Assembly (NCBI RefSeq): GCF_910594985.1
Contig: NZ_CAJVCE010000001.1
Location: 186,001-250,000 of the forward strand
DNA from: Paenibacillus allorhizosphaerae
GTDB taxonomy: Bacteria > Bacillota > Bacilli > Paenibacillales > NBRC-103111
DNA: 64,000 bases
Direction: 5' to 3'
The translations under genes were made by a program, and so were the position numbers. Below the pieces are notes generated by a model that was not told where the DNA came from, made no database searches, and was given only the letters and a program-made list of their open reading frames with translations. Shown here in pieces: positions 1 to 9,164 of the stretch. Positions within the stretch are counted from its first letter, which is position 1, and each line of letters begins with the position of its first letter.

Positions 1-589
1 CACCGGCAATGGCCGCCAAGTACAGGATGGTGCCCCAACCGACGGTTTGCCATATTTCCGAGCTGATATAAATGGTACGAAACCACTCGGGCAGTCCGAG
101 AAACAGGATCGGTTCGATTCCGAACCAGCCGAGCAAGTGATTGACGATTCCGGTCTGCTGCGACAAAAAGGTCACCATTATGCCGGCTATGACGACCGTA
201 GACAAGAAGTGCGGCATGTAGCTGACGCTTTGCACGAAGCGCTTGAACCTTCGGCCGCGAATCTCATGAAACAGCAGGGCAAGTAGAATGGGAGCCGGAA
301 AACGAAACAGCAAATCGTACACATTCAGCAGCACGGTGTTGCGGATCAGCTTCCAGGCATCGGGGGTATTGACAAAAAACTCGACGAAATGCTTGAGGCC
401 CACGAATTTGCTGCCCGTAATGCCCCTCCCGATCGAGAAGTTTTGAAAAGCGATGATGACTCCATACATCGGCACATATTTGAAGATGACATAATACAAA
501 ATGCCGGGCAGCATTAACAAATATAACGCTTTGTGTTTTTTCATCATGAACCAAAGGCTGGAAAGTCTGCTTCTGCTCCTGCTCGTCAA
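1..589 (-). CDS. Sugar ABC transporter permease, LplB type (partial, C-terminus beyond left edge)
   Basis: This is the first roughly 195 residues of a binding-protein-dependent transport permease that moves an oligosaccharide across the membrane. It has a first membrane helix after a basic start (KKHKALYLLMLPG), the family sequence YVPMYGVIIAFQNF, and then FPAPILLALLFHEIRG and the loop VSYMPHFLSTVV, all typical of LplB/UgpA-like permeases. I chose a TTG start at 589 because AAGGGGTGG lies six bases before it; an in-frame ATG at 613 has no visible ribosome binding site. The rest of the gene, and presumably an LplC-type partner, lie left of the window. The AraC sensor gene upstream on the same strand may control it. 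Confidence 0.85.
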   Translation of the reverse strand, partial: MTSRSRSRLSSLWFMMKKHKALYLLMLPGILYYVIFKYVPMYGVIIAFQNFSIGRGITGSKFVGLKHFVEFFVNTPDAWKLIRNTVLLNVYDLLFRFPAPILLALLFHEIRGRRFKRFVQSVSYMPHFLSTVVIAGIMVTFLSQQTGIVNHLLGWFGIEPILFLGLPEWFRTIYISSEIWQTVGWGTILYLAAIAG

Positions 590-733
590 TCGTTCCACCC
601 CTTCCGCAAGCATTTTGTACGACCCACTATACGGGGTTCTTTGCCGGTTGGTAAAGCATCATCTTTTTACCGTGTCGCCTATTTTGCATGCAGCCTACTC
701 CCGCTTCGAATCAAGGTCGTTTGCGAAAAAATC

Positions 734-757
734 GAGACTCCGCAAAAAAGAAGTCTC
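734..757 (-). terminator. Rho-independent terminator of the AraC sensor gene
   Basis: GAGACT and AGTCTC arms, extended by a wobble pair and one more pair, flank a T-rich loop. On the minus strand the hairpin is followed by GATTTTTTCG. It overlaps the stop codon of the regulator gene and separates it from the permease. Confidence 0.55.
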
Positions 758-3077
758 AGCTTTGATGAACGCTTCGGAACTTGGCAGGCGTCGTCCCTTC
801 ATACTTTCGGAAATTGCGGATAAATGAATTTCGGCCCCAATATCCGACTTGCTCGGCGATGTCGTCGATCTTCATATTCGTTTCCAGCAGAAACTGCTTC
901 GCCCTGCACATGCGGTATTTGGCGATGTACTCTACATACTTCTCCCCTACTTCCTCCTTGAACGTACGGCTGAAATGGCCGACCGACATATTCATTTGCT
1001 GGGCGAAATGCTCGATAGAGAGCTCTTCGTGGTAGTGGTCGTGAATATACGACAATATTTCCGCAAACTGCAGCTGCCGGTCGGACGGCTCGATCGTACG
1101 GAACAAGGCGGCGCGAATATCCGTGAACGCCAGCCTCAGTTCTTCCCATGTCACGCAGCGGTTGATCGAGGCGAACAGGTCCGAATAGAACGAAATGTTA
1201 AAATCGTTCCGCTCGCTCTCGGCGGCGCGAATCCAGGCGTTCAATACGTCGAGGCAAACATTTTTCATTTGGCCCGCGGTTGCATTTGTTCGGATCCCTT
1301 CGTCCAGCATGTCGTACACGGATTGTAGCAGGCCGTCGTACTCGCCGGCCTTGAACCGGTTGAAAATACGACCGACTTCCTGAACGGTCAGAAAGCTGTC
1401 GCCGGACGCCCGCTCCCGCTCTTGCCACGCGCCGTCTTCGACGCAAATTTCCGCTCCGGCATCCAGGCTTTTATACTTGAGCATGGCGACCGCGTGATCA
1501 TACGAGGCATGAAGCCGATCGATGGAAGGAACGGTGCCGCCGATGCCGACGGAAGCTTTGTAATGCGGCTGCTGCAGGAGCTGTTTGATGGCTTTCGCCA
1601 TTTGCATTGGGTCCGGCTGCATGCCCGGATCGTGAAAAAGCACGGCCGCCAACCGGTCGGAACGGGTTTGGCATACCCGAATCGAGTCCGGCGCCAGTCT
1701 TCGAATTTTTTCCTTTAGCTCGGCAACAATGAAAGATTTGGTTGTTTCCGATAACGGGGCCGCGACTTGCGAATAATATTGAATTTCAATGCAAATTACC
1801 GTCGCCGCCGCCTTCGAATCGTACGGGAAATCAATCTCCTTGGCGTAATAGGCGATGGACAAGCCGTCCCGATATTCGCCGAACAACGTTTTGACCATAA
1901 AGTACTCATGAACGATCGGATACATGCCGCTGACCATCTGTGAAAGCTCCTTGTTCCGTGAGATGAGCATGCCGGAAAAACGCTTGATCACGTCGAACTC
2001 GCTGCCTTCTCGCAGATTCGGCGCATCGCCTGCGATCGGATGTGATTCCAAGCCGCTTCGAATGTCCCGAATCGGGTTGTACAGCCTCCCGCTCAAATAA
2101 TAGGAGACAAAGCTTCCGATCAAAACAAACAAACCGACAAAGACGATGGTACACACACGGATCAACCGAGCCGGCTTAAGCAGCGTTTCCAAATCAATCA
2201 TGCTGACGTAATACCAGGAATCGTGGAATCGTGATTTTTGGTAGGATAATACTTTGTTTCCATCATATTTGTACAAAGCTTGCTCGGGGATGGAGCTGAG
2301 CATGGACGCAATCTTGCCCGAGGCTATGTCGCTTGTACCGTTCCGAATCAGAATCGAGCCGGACGAATCGGCCAAAACCGTATCCGTCACCCATTGTTCC
2401 TGCATGCCGAGCTGCTCGCGGATTTGATCCCGGTCCACGTTGACCGCTAAATATACGTCGGGCGAGCTGCTGTTGAACGGATAGCTCATCAAGGCGGTTA
2501 AATTGGAATGGGATGCGATGATATTTTCCGTAAACGGCGGCCTCTCGTCGACAGTGTAGGGTGCCGTGAAAACCATCGTCTTCTTATCGGAAAAATGCGA
2601 AAGGAACATTTGCAAATCTTGAGGCTGAATCGGATATTGCTCGGCGAAAAATTGTTCCTTACCGGTATAAGTGCTGCTGGATACCACAAGATTATCGTTA
2701 GCAAAATATAGGAAGGCGTTGTAAACCAGAGGATGCGATTGCAGGCTGCCGAGCTGCTGCATTAACGAATGAATGAGCTCGAGCCGCTGGGTCGGATCAA
2801 GCATATCGCTGCTCGTCTTGAGAAAGCTTTTGATCTGCGAGACGCTCAGCATATTCACCATATCGGTCTCAAGGCTCCTGAACGTGGAGTCCGTCTCCTC
2901 CGAGAAATGTTTCATGACGATGCTGCCCGCTTTCTCCGCATCCCGCTCGATTAACCGCACGACAAACAGGTTCGTGAGTAAGCTCGCGACGATGACCGGA
3001 ATGAGAATGAGCGCGAAATAGCTGACAAACAAACGCCAAAACAGTGTAGTCGGCTGATTTCGGAAGATGCTTGCCAC
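756..3077 (-). CDS. Membrane-anchored AraC-family sensor regulator
   Basis: This is a 773-residue one-component regulator. A transmembrane helix at about 13-40 and a second at about 306-328 bracket an extracellular sensing region of about 265 residues. A cytoplasmic linker of about 330 residues leads to a C-terminal double helix-turn-helix at about 670-770 (SIEHFAQQMNMSVGHFSRTF, then KIDDIAEQVGYWGRNSFIRNF). There is no receiver or kinase domain, so it probably senses an extracellular sugar or a binding protein and acts on DNA from the membrane. The start is GTG, nine bases after AGGGGGC. It is transcribed toward the lplB-like permease, a common arrangement in Paenibacillus, where such proteins control the adjacent transporter. 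The ligand is unknown. Confidence 0.88.
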   Translation of the reverse strand: MASIFRNQPTTLFWRLFVSYFALILIPVIVASLLTNLFVVRLIERDAEKAGSIVMKHFSEETDSTFRSLETDMVNMLSVSQIKSFLKTSSDMLDPTQRLELIHSLMQQLGSLQSHPLVYNAFLYFANDNLVVSSSTYTGKEQFFAEQYPIQPQDLQMFLSHFSDKKTMVFTAPYTVDERPPFTENIIASHSNLTALMSYPFNSSSPDVYLAVNVDRDQIREQLGMQEQWVTDTVLADSSGSILIRNGTSDIASGKIASMLSSIPEQALYKYDGNKVLSYQKSRFHDSWYYVSMIDLETLLKPARLIRVCTIVFVGLFVLIGSFVSYYLSGRLYNPIRDIRSGLESHPIAGDAPNLREGSEFDVIKRFSGMLISRNKELSQMVSGMYPIVHEYFMVKTLFGEYRDGLSIAYYAKEIDFPYDSKAAATVICIEIQYYSQVAAPLSETTKSFIVAELKEKIRRLAPDSIRVCQTRSDRLAAVLFHDPGMQPDPMQMAKAIKQLLQQPHYKASVGIGGTVPSIDRLHASYDHAVAMLKYKSLDAGAEICVEDGAWQERERASGDSFLTVQEVGRIFNRFKAGEYDGLLQSVYDMLDEGIRTNATAGQMKNVCLDVLNAWIRAAESERNDFNISFYSDLFASINRCVTWEELRLAFTDIRAALFRTIEPSDRQLQFAEILSYIHDHYHEELSIEHFAQQMNMSVGHFSRTFKEEVGEKYVEYIAKYRMCRAKQFLLETNMKIDDIAEQVGYWGRNSFIRNFRKYEGTTPAKFRSVHQS

Positions 3078-3283
3078 CTTGCCCGCCCCCTTGGGAGTGT
3101 TCTGATATAAAATATCATTGAGCCTACGCCAATATGAAATATTTTTTCTACTTTATTCCAATCTAGTTCATTTTATGTTTGCGCTCGTCAAAAAATAGCG
3201 ATCATAGAAGCGCGGGATCATCCATTGCAACGATCCGTTCCGTAACGCGGAAATAAGTATGGCCGCTCACTTATCGTATTAAT

Positions 3284-3317
3284 AAAAAAAGCCATGGCTA
3301 CCGTCCGCCATGGCTTT
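3284..3317 (-). terminator. Terminator of the 9.9-3.3 kb sugar-oxidation operon
   Basis: Perfect 11-bp arms AAAGCCATGGC and GCCATGGCTTT enclose an 8-nt loop. On the minus strand a T7 tract follows directly. It lies 32 bp after the last gene of the operon. Confidence 0.88.
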
Positions 3318-3348
3318 GATTTGGGGGTATTAGTTTATAGCTAATGAT

Positions 3349-4383
3349 CTATGTTGCGCTTAAGGCAACGATCTGTCTGCGAACGATAGAGTCTTGTGCG
3401 GCGAGGCTCAGCTTCACAGCCCATTGTCCGTCTTCGCCGCTTACGTCAGGTTGATTACCGTCTGCAATTCGCTGCGTAAATTGCGCAAGCTGGTGCTCCA
3501 ACTCAAATAATTCGCCCGGCGTTCGGCCGATCTCGACTTCGTGATGTGCTTGCCCGTCAAAATAGTCCAGGCGATATTCCGGGTCGCGAATCCGGTCGGA
3601 AGCGCCGGACCACCTCGCTTTGAGCACGCCGTTTGTGCCAACGAATTCACCGGACAAGTAATGTCCGTACGCGGCCAATGTCTGATTCACTGTGGCGAAC
3701 CCGCCTTTCGAGAACAAGATGCTTGTGCTGATATTTTCGAACAAACCGTTTGCTTCATCTGCTGCTTCACGCGAGTTGCCGAGCGCATATACGCTTACCG
3801 GTTGTTCCTGCCCGCCGAAGTACCATCTGACCAAATCGTAGAAGTGGATGGGCTCCTCCAGAATCCAGTTGCCCACGCGATTTGCATCCTTCCGCCAGCC
3901 GGCCGCTCCGCTCCGGTACGGAAAGCGGGACAAATGGATCGAAGCCGTCTTTAACGTGCCGAGCTTGCCTTCGTCTATCATTCGCTTCACGGTACCCCAA
4001 AGCGGCGAATAATGAAGCTCGAACCCGATCTGGATCGTCAGCCCTTTACGGAGCGCTTCTTCGTTCAGCTCTTCACACGCTTCCACCGTCAAAGCCATCG
4101 GCTTTTCCAGCAAAATATGCTTTCCCGCTTGCAAAGCCCGAAGCGCTACCTCATGGTGAAGATGATTGGGTACGACGATGTCCACGACATCGATATCGTC
4201 CCGCATCAGCAGCTCCGTATAGTCCGTATATACGTCCGCTTGATGCTCATTCTTCGCCCTCTGTGCAGTCGAATGCGATGATGCGGCAATCGCGACGAGC
4301 TGAGCGGATGGAGACGCTTCGATCGCTTTCGCATGAAAGCCTCCCCACGCTCCATATCCGATCAAGCCGTATCTAACGCTCAT
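3349..4383 (-). CDS. Gfo/Idh/MocA family oxidoreductase
   Basis: This 344-residue NAD(P)-dependent sugar or inositol-type dehydrogenase is cytoplasmic. The N-terminal Rossmann fold starts with GYGAWGGFHAKAI (GxGxxG at about residues 9-14), and the family signature EKPMAL follows near residue 95, where the lysine is catalytic. The C-terminal alpha/beta domain carries the substrate-site region NWILEEPIHFYDLVRW near residue 170. It is the last gene of an operon whose other members are two epimerase-like TIM barrels, a second Gfo/Idh/MocA protein and a sugar-binding lipoprotein, which points to stepwise oxidation and isomerisation of an imported sugar. GGGGGTG precedes the ATG. Its exact substrate cannot be read from sequence. 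Confidence 0.9.
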   Translation of the reverse strand: MSVRYGLIGYGAWGGFHAKAIEASPSAQLVAIAASSHSTAQRAKNEHQADVYTDYTELLMRDDIDVVDIVVPNHLHHEVALRALQAGKHILLEKPMALTVEACEELNEEALRKGLTIQIGFELHYSPLWGTVKRMIDEGKLGTLKTASIHLSRFPYRSGAAGWRKDANRVGNWILEEPIHFYDLVRWYFGGQEQPVSVYALGNSREAADEANGLFENISTSILFSKGGFATVNQTLAAYGHYLSGEFVGTNGVLKARWSGASDRIRDPEYRLDYFDGQAHHEVEIGRTPGELFELEHQLAQFTQRIADGNQPDVSGEDGQWAVKLSLAAQDSIVRRQIVALSAT

Positions 4384-4397
4384 TCGTTCACCCCCGT

Positions 4398-5267
4398 TTA
4401 CTTGCTGCTGTCGATTTCGGATTTACTTTTCAACATCGCAAGTTCCAATTCCCTGAATTCGTGCCGGGCAATGTCTTCCGGCCGGACATCCGCCACCTGC
4501 GCTTCCAAGCTGACATAGCCTTCATAGCCGGAAGCGAGCAGCGCGCGATATGCAGGCTGATGATCCACATGCCCGGTGCCCATGAGCTCGACCGTAAAGA
4601 TCTTGTCGCCGTATGTCCCGGCTTTTCGGGTCACAGGCGGCTCCTCGTAAAACCGGACATCCTTGGCGTGGACATGAAGCAAATGGGTACCGAGCCTTGC
4701 TACGGCGCCCGCACCGTATTCCTCCCCAGCGATCGCCATATTGCCAGGATCTAGTATGGCGCCTACGTGAGACAGGTCGATCGCGTTCAGCAGCTTTAAC
4801 GTAGAATCAATCGTTTCGACCAAACCGTTATGGTGAATCTCCATGATGAGCCGAATATCGCCCTGCCATAAAATATCCGCCGCCTGCCGCAGCCAGTAGG
4901 CAGCCCGGTCAAAGTCCTCCCCGGTCGCTTTACCGGGTGCCGGTCCGCCGGGACCGTGGCATACCATGGTTGCCCCAAGCTCGGCCGCCCATTCGGTATA
5001 CCGCTTCAGCAGCTCAAGCTTCTGCATGGCTTCCGCTTCCGTAGCCTTCGCATACTGGCCGCTAATGTTGGAATAAATGACCGGAATCGCAAGGCCGTAA
5101 TGATCGGCAATTCGCCTCATTTCTTTGACCTCTTCGACGGTACTGTCCGGCTTCAAATGAGACAGCGCTCTAATTTCCAGACCGTCGTATCCGATTTCCG
5201 CAGCCAGCCTGACTACATCTCCGAAAGCGGCGTCCCGCAGGACGCCGGTGAATAGTGCCGTTTTCAT
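4398..5267 (-). CDS. Sugar phosphate isomerase/epimerase (xylose isomerase-like TIM barrel)
   Basis: The protein has 289 residues and belongs to the AP endonuclease 2 / IolE-IolI superfamily. It begins with the barrel start FGDVVRLAAEIGYDGLEIRA. Likely metal ligands are the glutamate in MEIHHNGL, the aspartate in DPGNM, the histidines of LLHVHAKDV and the glutamate in SLEAQ. These proteins isomerise, epimerise or dehydrate keto-sugars and inositols in the cytoplasm. It lies 14 bp before the gene for one Gfo/Idh/MocA dehydrogenase and 30 bp after another, a pairing often seen in inositol and sugar-acid pathways. GAGGGG lies nine bases upstream of the ATG. The precise reaction is not determinable here. 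Confidence 0.88.
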   Translation of the reverse strand: MKTALFTGVLRDAAFGDVVRLAAEIGYDGLEIRALSHLKPDSTVEEVKEMRRIADHYGLAIPVIYSNISGQYAKATEAEAMQKLELLKRYTEWAAELGATMVCHGPGGPAPGKATGEDFDRAAYWLRQAADILWQGDIRLIMEIHHNGLVETIDSTLKLLNAIDLSHVGAILDPGNMAIAGEEYGAGAVARLGTHLLHVHAKDVRFYEEPPVTRKAGTYGDKIFTVELMGTGHVDHQPAYRALLASGYEGYVSLEAQVADVRPEDIARHEFRELELAMLKSKSEIDSSK

Positions 5268-5297
5268 GAAAGAACCCCTCGCTTTCCGCAGCGCATG

Positions 5298-6317
5298 TTA
5301 GTCCGCATCGTAAATAACCGGTTCAGTCCGGCCTGAATCGATCGACCGGAAAACCGCCTCCGTTAACGCCAATATTTCTTTCCCCTCCCGAAGACCGACA
5401 GGGTATGGCGTGCCTTCCTGCAGACATTGGGCAAAGGCGCGGAACTGCTTCTCGTGCAGATGTCCGTGCTGCAGCTCCAGCGATTCGATCTGATCGCCGA
5501 TATATACGTTCCATTTGCCGCCGCCGATCGCTTCGACGGCTCCCTTCGGTCCGATGATGCGATCAGCGCAGCGTGTACGGATTTTTGTTTTCTTTGGCAG
5601 CCCCCACGAAACGGTCATCGCGCCGGTATCGCCGGACTCGTATTCGACGACAATGGAAGCCGTATCGACCGCTCTTTGTTGCAGCGAATCCAGTTCGGGA
5701 CGATCCTTGGCAAAGACGCGTCCGCTCGCGTAAGCGGTTTTGGCCCTCGAACCAAACACCGTCCGCCATAAGAAGAACGAGTGGCAGCATACGTCCATGA
5801 CCGGACCCATATTGCCGAATGCATCGTGCATGGCGATTTTCGGCCTCACCTCGGCGAGGTTCTCCGAATTGAAAAACAACGGCCGGCCAAGTTCGCCGTC
5901 ATTTGCAAGCCGTCTGAATAAAGCGGTGTCCTGGGCGTACGTCCGCTGAAAACCGACACCGAACTGGACGCCTGCTTCACGTACCGCTTCCTCCATCGCG
6001 CGGGCATGCTCCGTCGAACTCGTCAGCGGCTTCTCGCAGAAGACGTGCTTGCCCTGCTGCGCGGCGTAGATCGTCACAGGGGCATGGAATTTCAGCGGCA
6101 GACAGATCGATGCGATATCGATATCGGGATCGTTAATCGCCTCCTTGTAGTCTGCAAGTACAGTGCCGACGCCGAACTTCGAAGCCACCTCCCTTGCCGC
6201 ATCGAGATTGAGATCTACGACGGAGACGACATTGTGCCCCGCCAGCTGCCAGCCCTCCACATGCTGTTTTCCCATTGAGCCCGTGCCGATAACCGTAATC
6301 TTAAACGATTGTTTCAT
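5298..6317 (-). CDS. Gfo/Idh/MocA family oxidoreductase
   Basis: This is a 339-residue NAD(P)-dependent dehydrogenase. It has the nucleotide-binding GTGSMGKQHVEGW motif near residue 11 and the catalytic CEKPLT signature near residue 96, followed by the usual C-terminal substrate domain. It is not a close copy of the other Gfo/Idh/MocA protein in this operon, so it probably oxidises a different position or intermediate. The ATG follows GGGAGG by seven bases. Upstream, 41 bp away, is the solute-binding lipoprotein gene, so the operon links import with oxidation. Confidence 0.9.
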   Translation of the reverse strand: MKQSFKITVIGTGSMGKQHVEGWQLAGHNVVSVVDLNLDAAREVASKFGVGTVLADYKEAINDPDIDIASICLPLKFHAPVTIYAAQQGKHVFCEKPLTSSTEHARAMEEAVREAGVQFGVGFQRTYAQDTALFRRLANDGELGRPLFFNSENLAEVRPKIAMHDAFGNMGPVMDVCCHSFFLWRTVFGSRAKTAYASGRVFAKDRPELDSLQQRAVDTASIVVEYESGDTGAMTVSWGLPKKTKIRTRCADRIIGPKGAVEAIGGGKWNVYIGDQIESLELQHGHLHEKQFRAFAQCLQEGTPYPVGLREGKEILALTEAVFRSIDSGRTEPVIYDAD

Positions 6318-6358
6318 GGAACAACCTCCCGTTTACATTTGTCCGCGGATGGCGGCGT

Positions 6359-7681
6359 CTATTTATTTTTTTCGGTGTTGATTTTATTGGCGGCTTCCTC
6401 TTCGGCCATCCGAAGGGCGGTGTTGATATCCAGTTCATCTTTGACCGCTTTGGTGACGTACGTGCCCAGGACAGACCTGCCGATATCCTCGTACTTGGCC
6501 CGTGTGGGGCTCGGTGAGGAGCTGCTTTTGAAGATCCCCTTCACATTTTTTCCTTTGAAAGCCGCTACGTCATCGCCGAAAGCCTCGCGGTATTTCAGAT
6601 CTTTGAGCGGGGATACCTTGCCCCCGCGTGCCAGCTTCATCTGGATTTCTTCCGATGTCAACGCGCTAATGACGCGAAACGCCTCATCCGGAACCTTGCT
6701 TTTCGAAGAAAGCATGAGCAGAAAGCCTACCGTTTCGTAGCCGCGCCCGGGTGCATCCGGCATGTTCGGATACGAGGCGACGTCCCAGTTCATCGGATTG
6801 CCGGCCTTCTCCAGATCGGCGAGCTCGCCCAGCACTTCTCCGAAATCCGGCAGCATTGCCATCGTCCGGTCTTTCTCAAACACAGGCCTGCCGTTGTTGA
6901 CGGACTCCTTGTTGCCCGGCAAATCGGTAATCTGCTTGTAGAGTGCTAACGCCTTTTTCACGTTATCGTTGTTAATCTGGGGCGTTTCGGTTCCAGCCTT
7001 GACGTAGTTGACTTGGTACGGCGCAGCGAAATTATTGAAGAAACCGGCGTTCAGCGGCTTGTAAGTCACCGGTCCGTCCGTACGCGCCACGTTTCTTCCG
7101 AGCGCGATCACTTCCTCCCACGACATGCCGTCTTTCGGATATGGCACTCCGAATTTGTCGAAGATGTCTTTGTTGTAATACAATGCCGAAAAGTTCATCG
7201 ACCATGGGAGCGCATACAACTCGCCTTTGTCGCCGCGCTGCTTAATAATGTCCATGACGTTTGCGTCAAAGACGCCGAGGTCCATTTTGTGCTTTTTAAC
7301 CAGCTCGTTCATATCGGCCGGAATGGCCAAAGCTTTAAAGTTTTCAATCTGCCGAGATCCCGTATAAATGAGATCCGGAATGTCGCCTGACGTGACCAAA
7401 TCTTGCAGCGTCAACCCTTTGGGCATTCGTACGAGTTCTAAGGTGATATGGGGATATTTCGCGTGAACCGGGCCTGCAACCAAGTTGGTAAAATCGTTGT
7501 CCGTAATATCCGCGCTGTATTGCAGCACTCGAATCGTAACCGGTTCCGGCTTCGATTCGGGTGTGGGCGCCGAAGTTTCCGATTTGCCAGGGACACCGGA
7601 TGCAGGAGTATTACCGCCGCATCCGGATATCAAGGAAAGGATGACTAAAGACGCACTGAATGCCGTTGTCATTTTTTTCAC
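6359..7681 (-). CDS. Extracellular solute-binding lipoprotein (family 1), sugar ABC transporter
   Basis: The product is a 440-residue lipoprotein anchored outside the membrane that captures a carbohydrate for an ABC importer. The signal peptide ends in the lipobox LISGC (cysteine about residue 21), followed by a Pro/Ser/Thr-rich linker. The mature part has family features such as DIPDLIYTG and ALYYNKDIFDKFGVPYPKDG. I set the start at GTG 7681 because GGAGGAG lies six bases before it; an ATG at 7696 has no ribosome binding site. No permease genes are adjacent. The protein is a clear paralogue of the binding protein at 46203-47519, with the same YPKDGM and LPDIIYAG-type segments, which is also without permeases. 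Confidence 0.9.
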   Translation of the reverse strand: MKKMTTAFSASLVILSLISGCGGNTPASGVPGKSETSAPTPESKPEPVTIRVLQYSADITDNDFTNLVAGPVHAKYPHITLELVRMPKGLTLQDLVTSGDIPDLIYTGSRQIENFKALAIPADMNELVKKHKMDLGVFDANVMDIIKQRGDKGELYALPWSMNFSALYYNKDIFDKFGVPYPKDGMSWEEVIALGRNVARTDGPVTYKPLNAGFFNNFAAPYQVNYVKAGTETPQINNDNVKKALALYKQITDLPGNKESVNNGRPVFEKDRTMAMLPDFGEVLGELADLEKAGNPMNWDVASYPNMPDAPGRGYETVGFLLMLSSKSKVPDEAFRVISALTSEEIQMKLARGGKVSPLKDLKYREAFGDDVAAFKGKNVKGIFKSSSSPSPTRAKYEDIGRSVLGTYVTKAVKDELDINTALRMAEEEAANKINTEKNK

Positions 7682-7735
7682 AGCCGTCTCCTCCATTACG
7701 ATATAGTGGGTCGTCCACCTGTCCCCGCACCGGAG

Positions 7736-9064
7736 TCAAGGACGCGGCAAGCCGAGATGATCGCGGAGCGTCCGTCCCGTATATTCGGTTCGAAACAAAC
7801 CTCTTCGCTGCAGCTCGGGCACGACCAAATCGATAAATTGCTCCATACTGTCGGGTACGAACGGAAACATCAGATTGAATCCGTCGCAAGCCCCTCCGGT
7901 GAACCATTCCTCCATGAAATCGGCGACCTGTTCCGGCGAACCGACAACTTTCCGGTGCATCCGGCTGCCGGCGTAAAAACGTCCGAGCTCGCGCAGCGTC
8001 AAGCGCTCCGACTGCAGCATCTTGGCCACCAGTTGCAGGCGGCTTTGCATGCCCGACACTTCCTGCAGTTCGGGCAGCGGCTCGTCGAGCGGATGAACCG
8101 ATAGATCGTAGTTAATTTGATCCGACAACAGCGCCAGGCCTGCCAGCGGATCCACAAGGTCCGACAGCGATGCTTCGATCCGGCGGGCTTCAACTTCCGA
8201 TTCGGCGACGATCGGCATGACGCCCGGCATGATCTTCAAATGTTCCGGCGAACGACCCGTGACGGCTGCCCGCCGTTTCATATCGGCATAAAACGATTGT
8301 GCCGCATCGATCGTCGGCTGCGCCGTGAAGATCACTTCCGCAAACCGGGCGGCAAAGTCTCTCCCGGCTTCCGAGGAGCCGGCTTGAATAATGACGGGAC
8401 GTCCTTGCGGCGAACGCGGCACGTCGAGCGGTCCGCGTACCTGAAAATGCTCCCCCTGGTAATGCAAATAGTGAATTTTACCCGCATCGGCAAACACACC
8501 GCCTGCTTTATCGAACCGGAGCGCTCCGTCTTCCCAGCTATCCCATAGTCCGTTCGCCGCCTCCAAAAATTCTCGGGCGCGTTCGTAACGGGCCTGATGC
8601 TCCAAAATGCCCTCCTTGCTGAAATTGCGGGCTTCGTTGTCGCTCGTAGAAGTAACTACATTCCAACCGACGCGTCCTCCGCTCAGATGGTCGATGGATG
8701 CGAATTGCCTTGCCGTAAGGAACGGTTCGGTGAAGCTGGTGGAGGAAGTCGCCGCGACGCCGATTCTCTCCGTAATGGCGGCGATCGCCGTAATTAAAGT
8801 AACGGGGTCCAGCCGCGCGGACGAGATCGAGCGAACGGTCGTGTCGAATCGGTTGCCGTACCGGTCCGGTATGCCGTAACGATCCGACAAAAACACCATA
8901 TCCAGCTTCCCCTGCTCCGCTTTGCCTGCCAATTGCTTGTAATAGCCGAGATCGAAAAAACGGTCGGCTTGCGTAGAGGGATGGCGCCATGCGCTCGCAT
9001 AATGACCGGAGACGTCGAGAAAAACGCCCAGATGCATCACGCGCCGTGCCGTGGAATGACTCAT
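7736..9064 (-). CDS. LLM-class flavin-dependent monooxygenase (NtaA/SnaA/DszA type)
   Basis: This 442-residue luciferase-like monooxygenase would use reduced FMN supplied by a separate reductase. Family segments are HLGVFLDVSGHYASAWRHP at the start, FDLGYYKQLAGKAEQGKLD, LSGGRVGWNVVTS, SPQGRPVIIQAGSSEAGRDF and the C-terminal FNLMFPFVPDSMEQFIDLVV. The start at 9064 is supported by AGGAGG eight bases upstream, so a longer frame to 9103 is not needed. Known members oxidise nitrilotriacetate, sulfonates, dibenzothiophene sulfone or pristinamycin II, so its place inside a sugar operon is unusual. No flavin reductase gene is nearby. It may act on an aglycone or a modified sugar; this is inference. 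Confidence 0.88.
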   Translation of the reverse strand: MSHSTARRVMHLGVFLDVSGHYASAWRHPSTQADRFFDLGYYKQLAGKAEQGKLDMVFLSDRYGIPDRYGNRFDTTVRSISSARLDPVTLITAIAAITERIGVAATSSTSFTEPFLTARQFASIDHLSGGRVGWNVVTSTSDNEARNFSKEGILEHQARYERAREFLEAANGLWDSWEDGALRFDKAGGVFADAGKIHYLHYQGEHFQVRGPLDVPRSPQGRPVIIQAGSSEAGRDFAARFAEVIFTAQPTIDAAQSFYADMKRRAAVTGRSPEHLKIMPGVMPIVAESEVEARRIEASLSDLVDPLAGLALLSDQINYDLSVHPLDEPLPELQEVSGMQSRLQLVAKMLQSERLTLRELGRFYAGSRMHRKVVGSPEQVADFMEEWFTGGACDGFNLMFPFVPDSMEQFIDLVVPELQRRGLFRTEYTGRTLRDHLGLPRP

Positions 9065-9101
9065 CGGATAACCTCCTGAAGTTCGGTTGGTTACAAAAAG
9101 C

Positions 9102-9133
9102 AAAAAGACATAGGCATCTTCGGTCCTACGTCT
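9102..9133 (-). terminator. Terminator-like hairpin between epimerase and LLM genes
   Basis: AGACGTAGG and CCTATGTCT arms on the minus strand, with one mismatch and a 10-nt loop, are followed by TTTTTGCTTTTT. It could end the 9165-9986 transcript or lower expression of the genes behind it. If strong, the downstream genes need their own promoter. Confidence 0.5.
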
Positions 9134-9164
9134 CCAATTCGTTTGGTCGACTCATGAGCGTGAT

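Noticed and set aside
619-7714. Shared 13-mer ACGACCCACTATA at 619-631 and, reversed, at 7702-7714, both near gene starts
   Set aside because: A match of this length is expected by chance many times within 64 kb, and the orientation relative to the genes differs.
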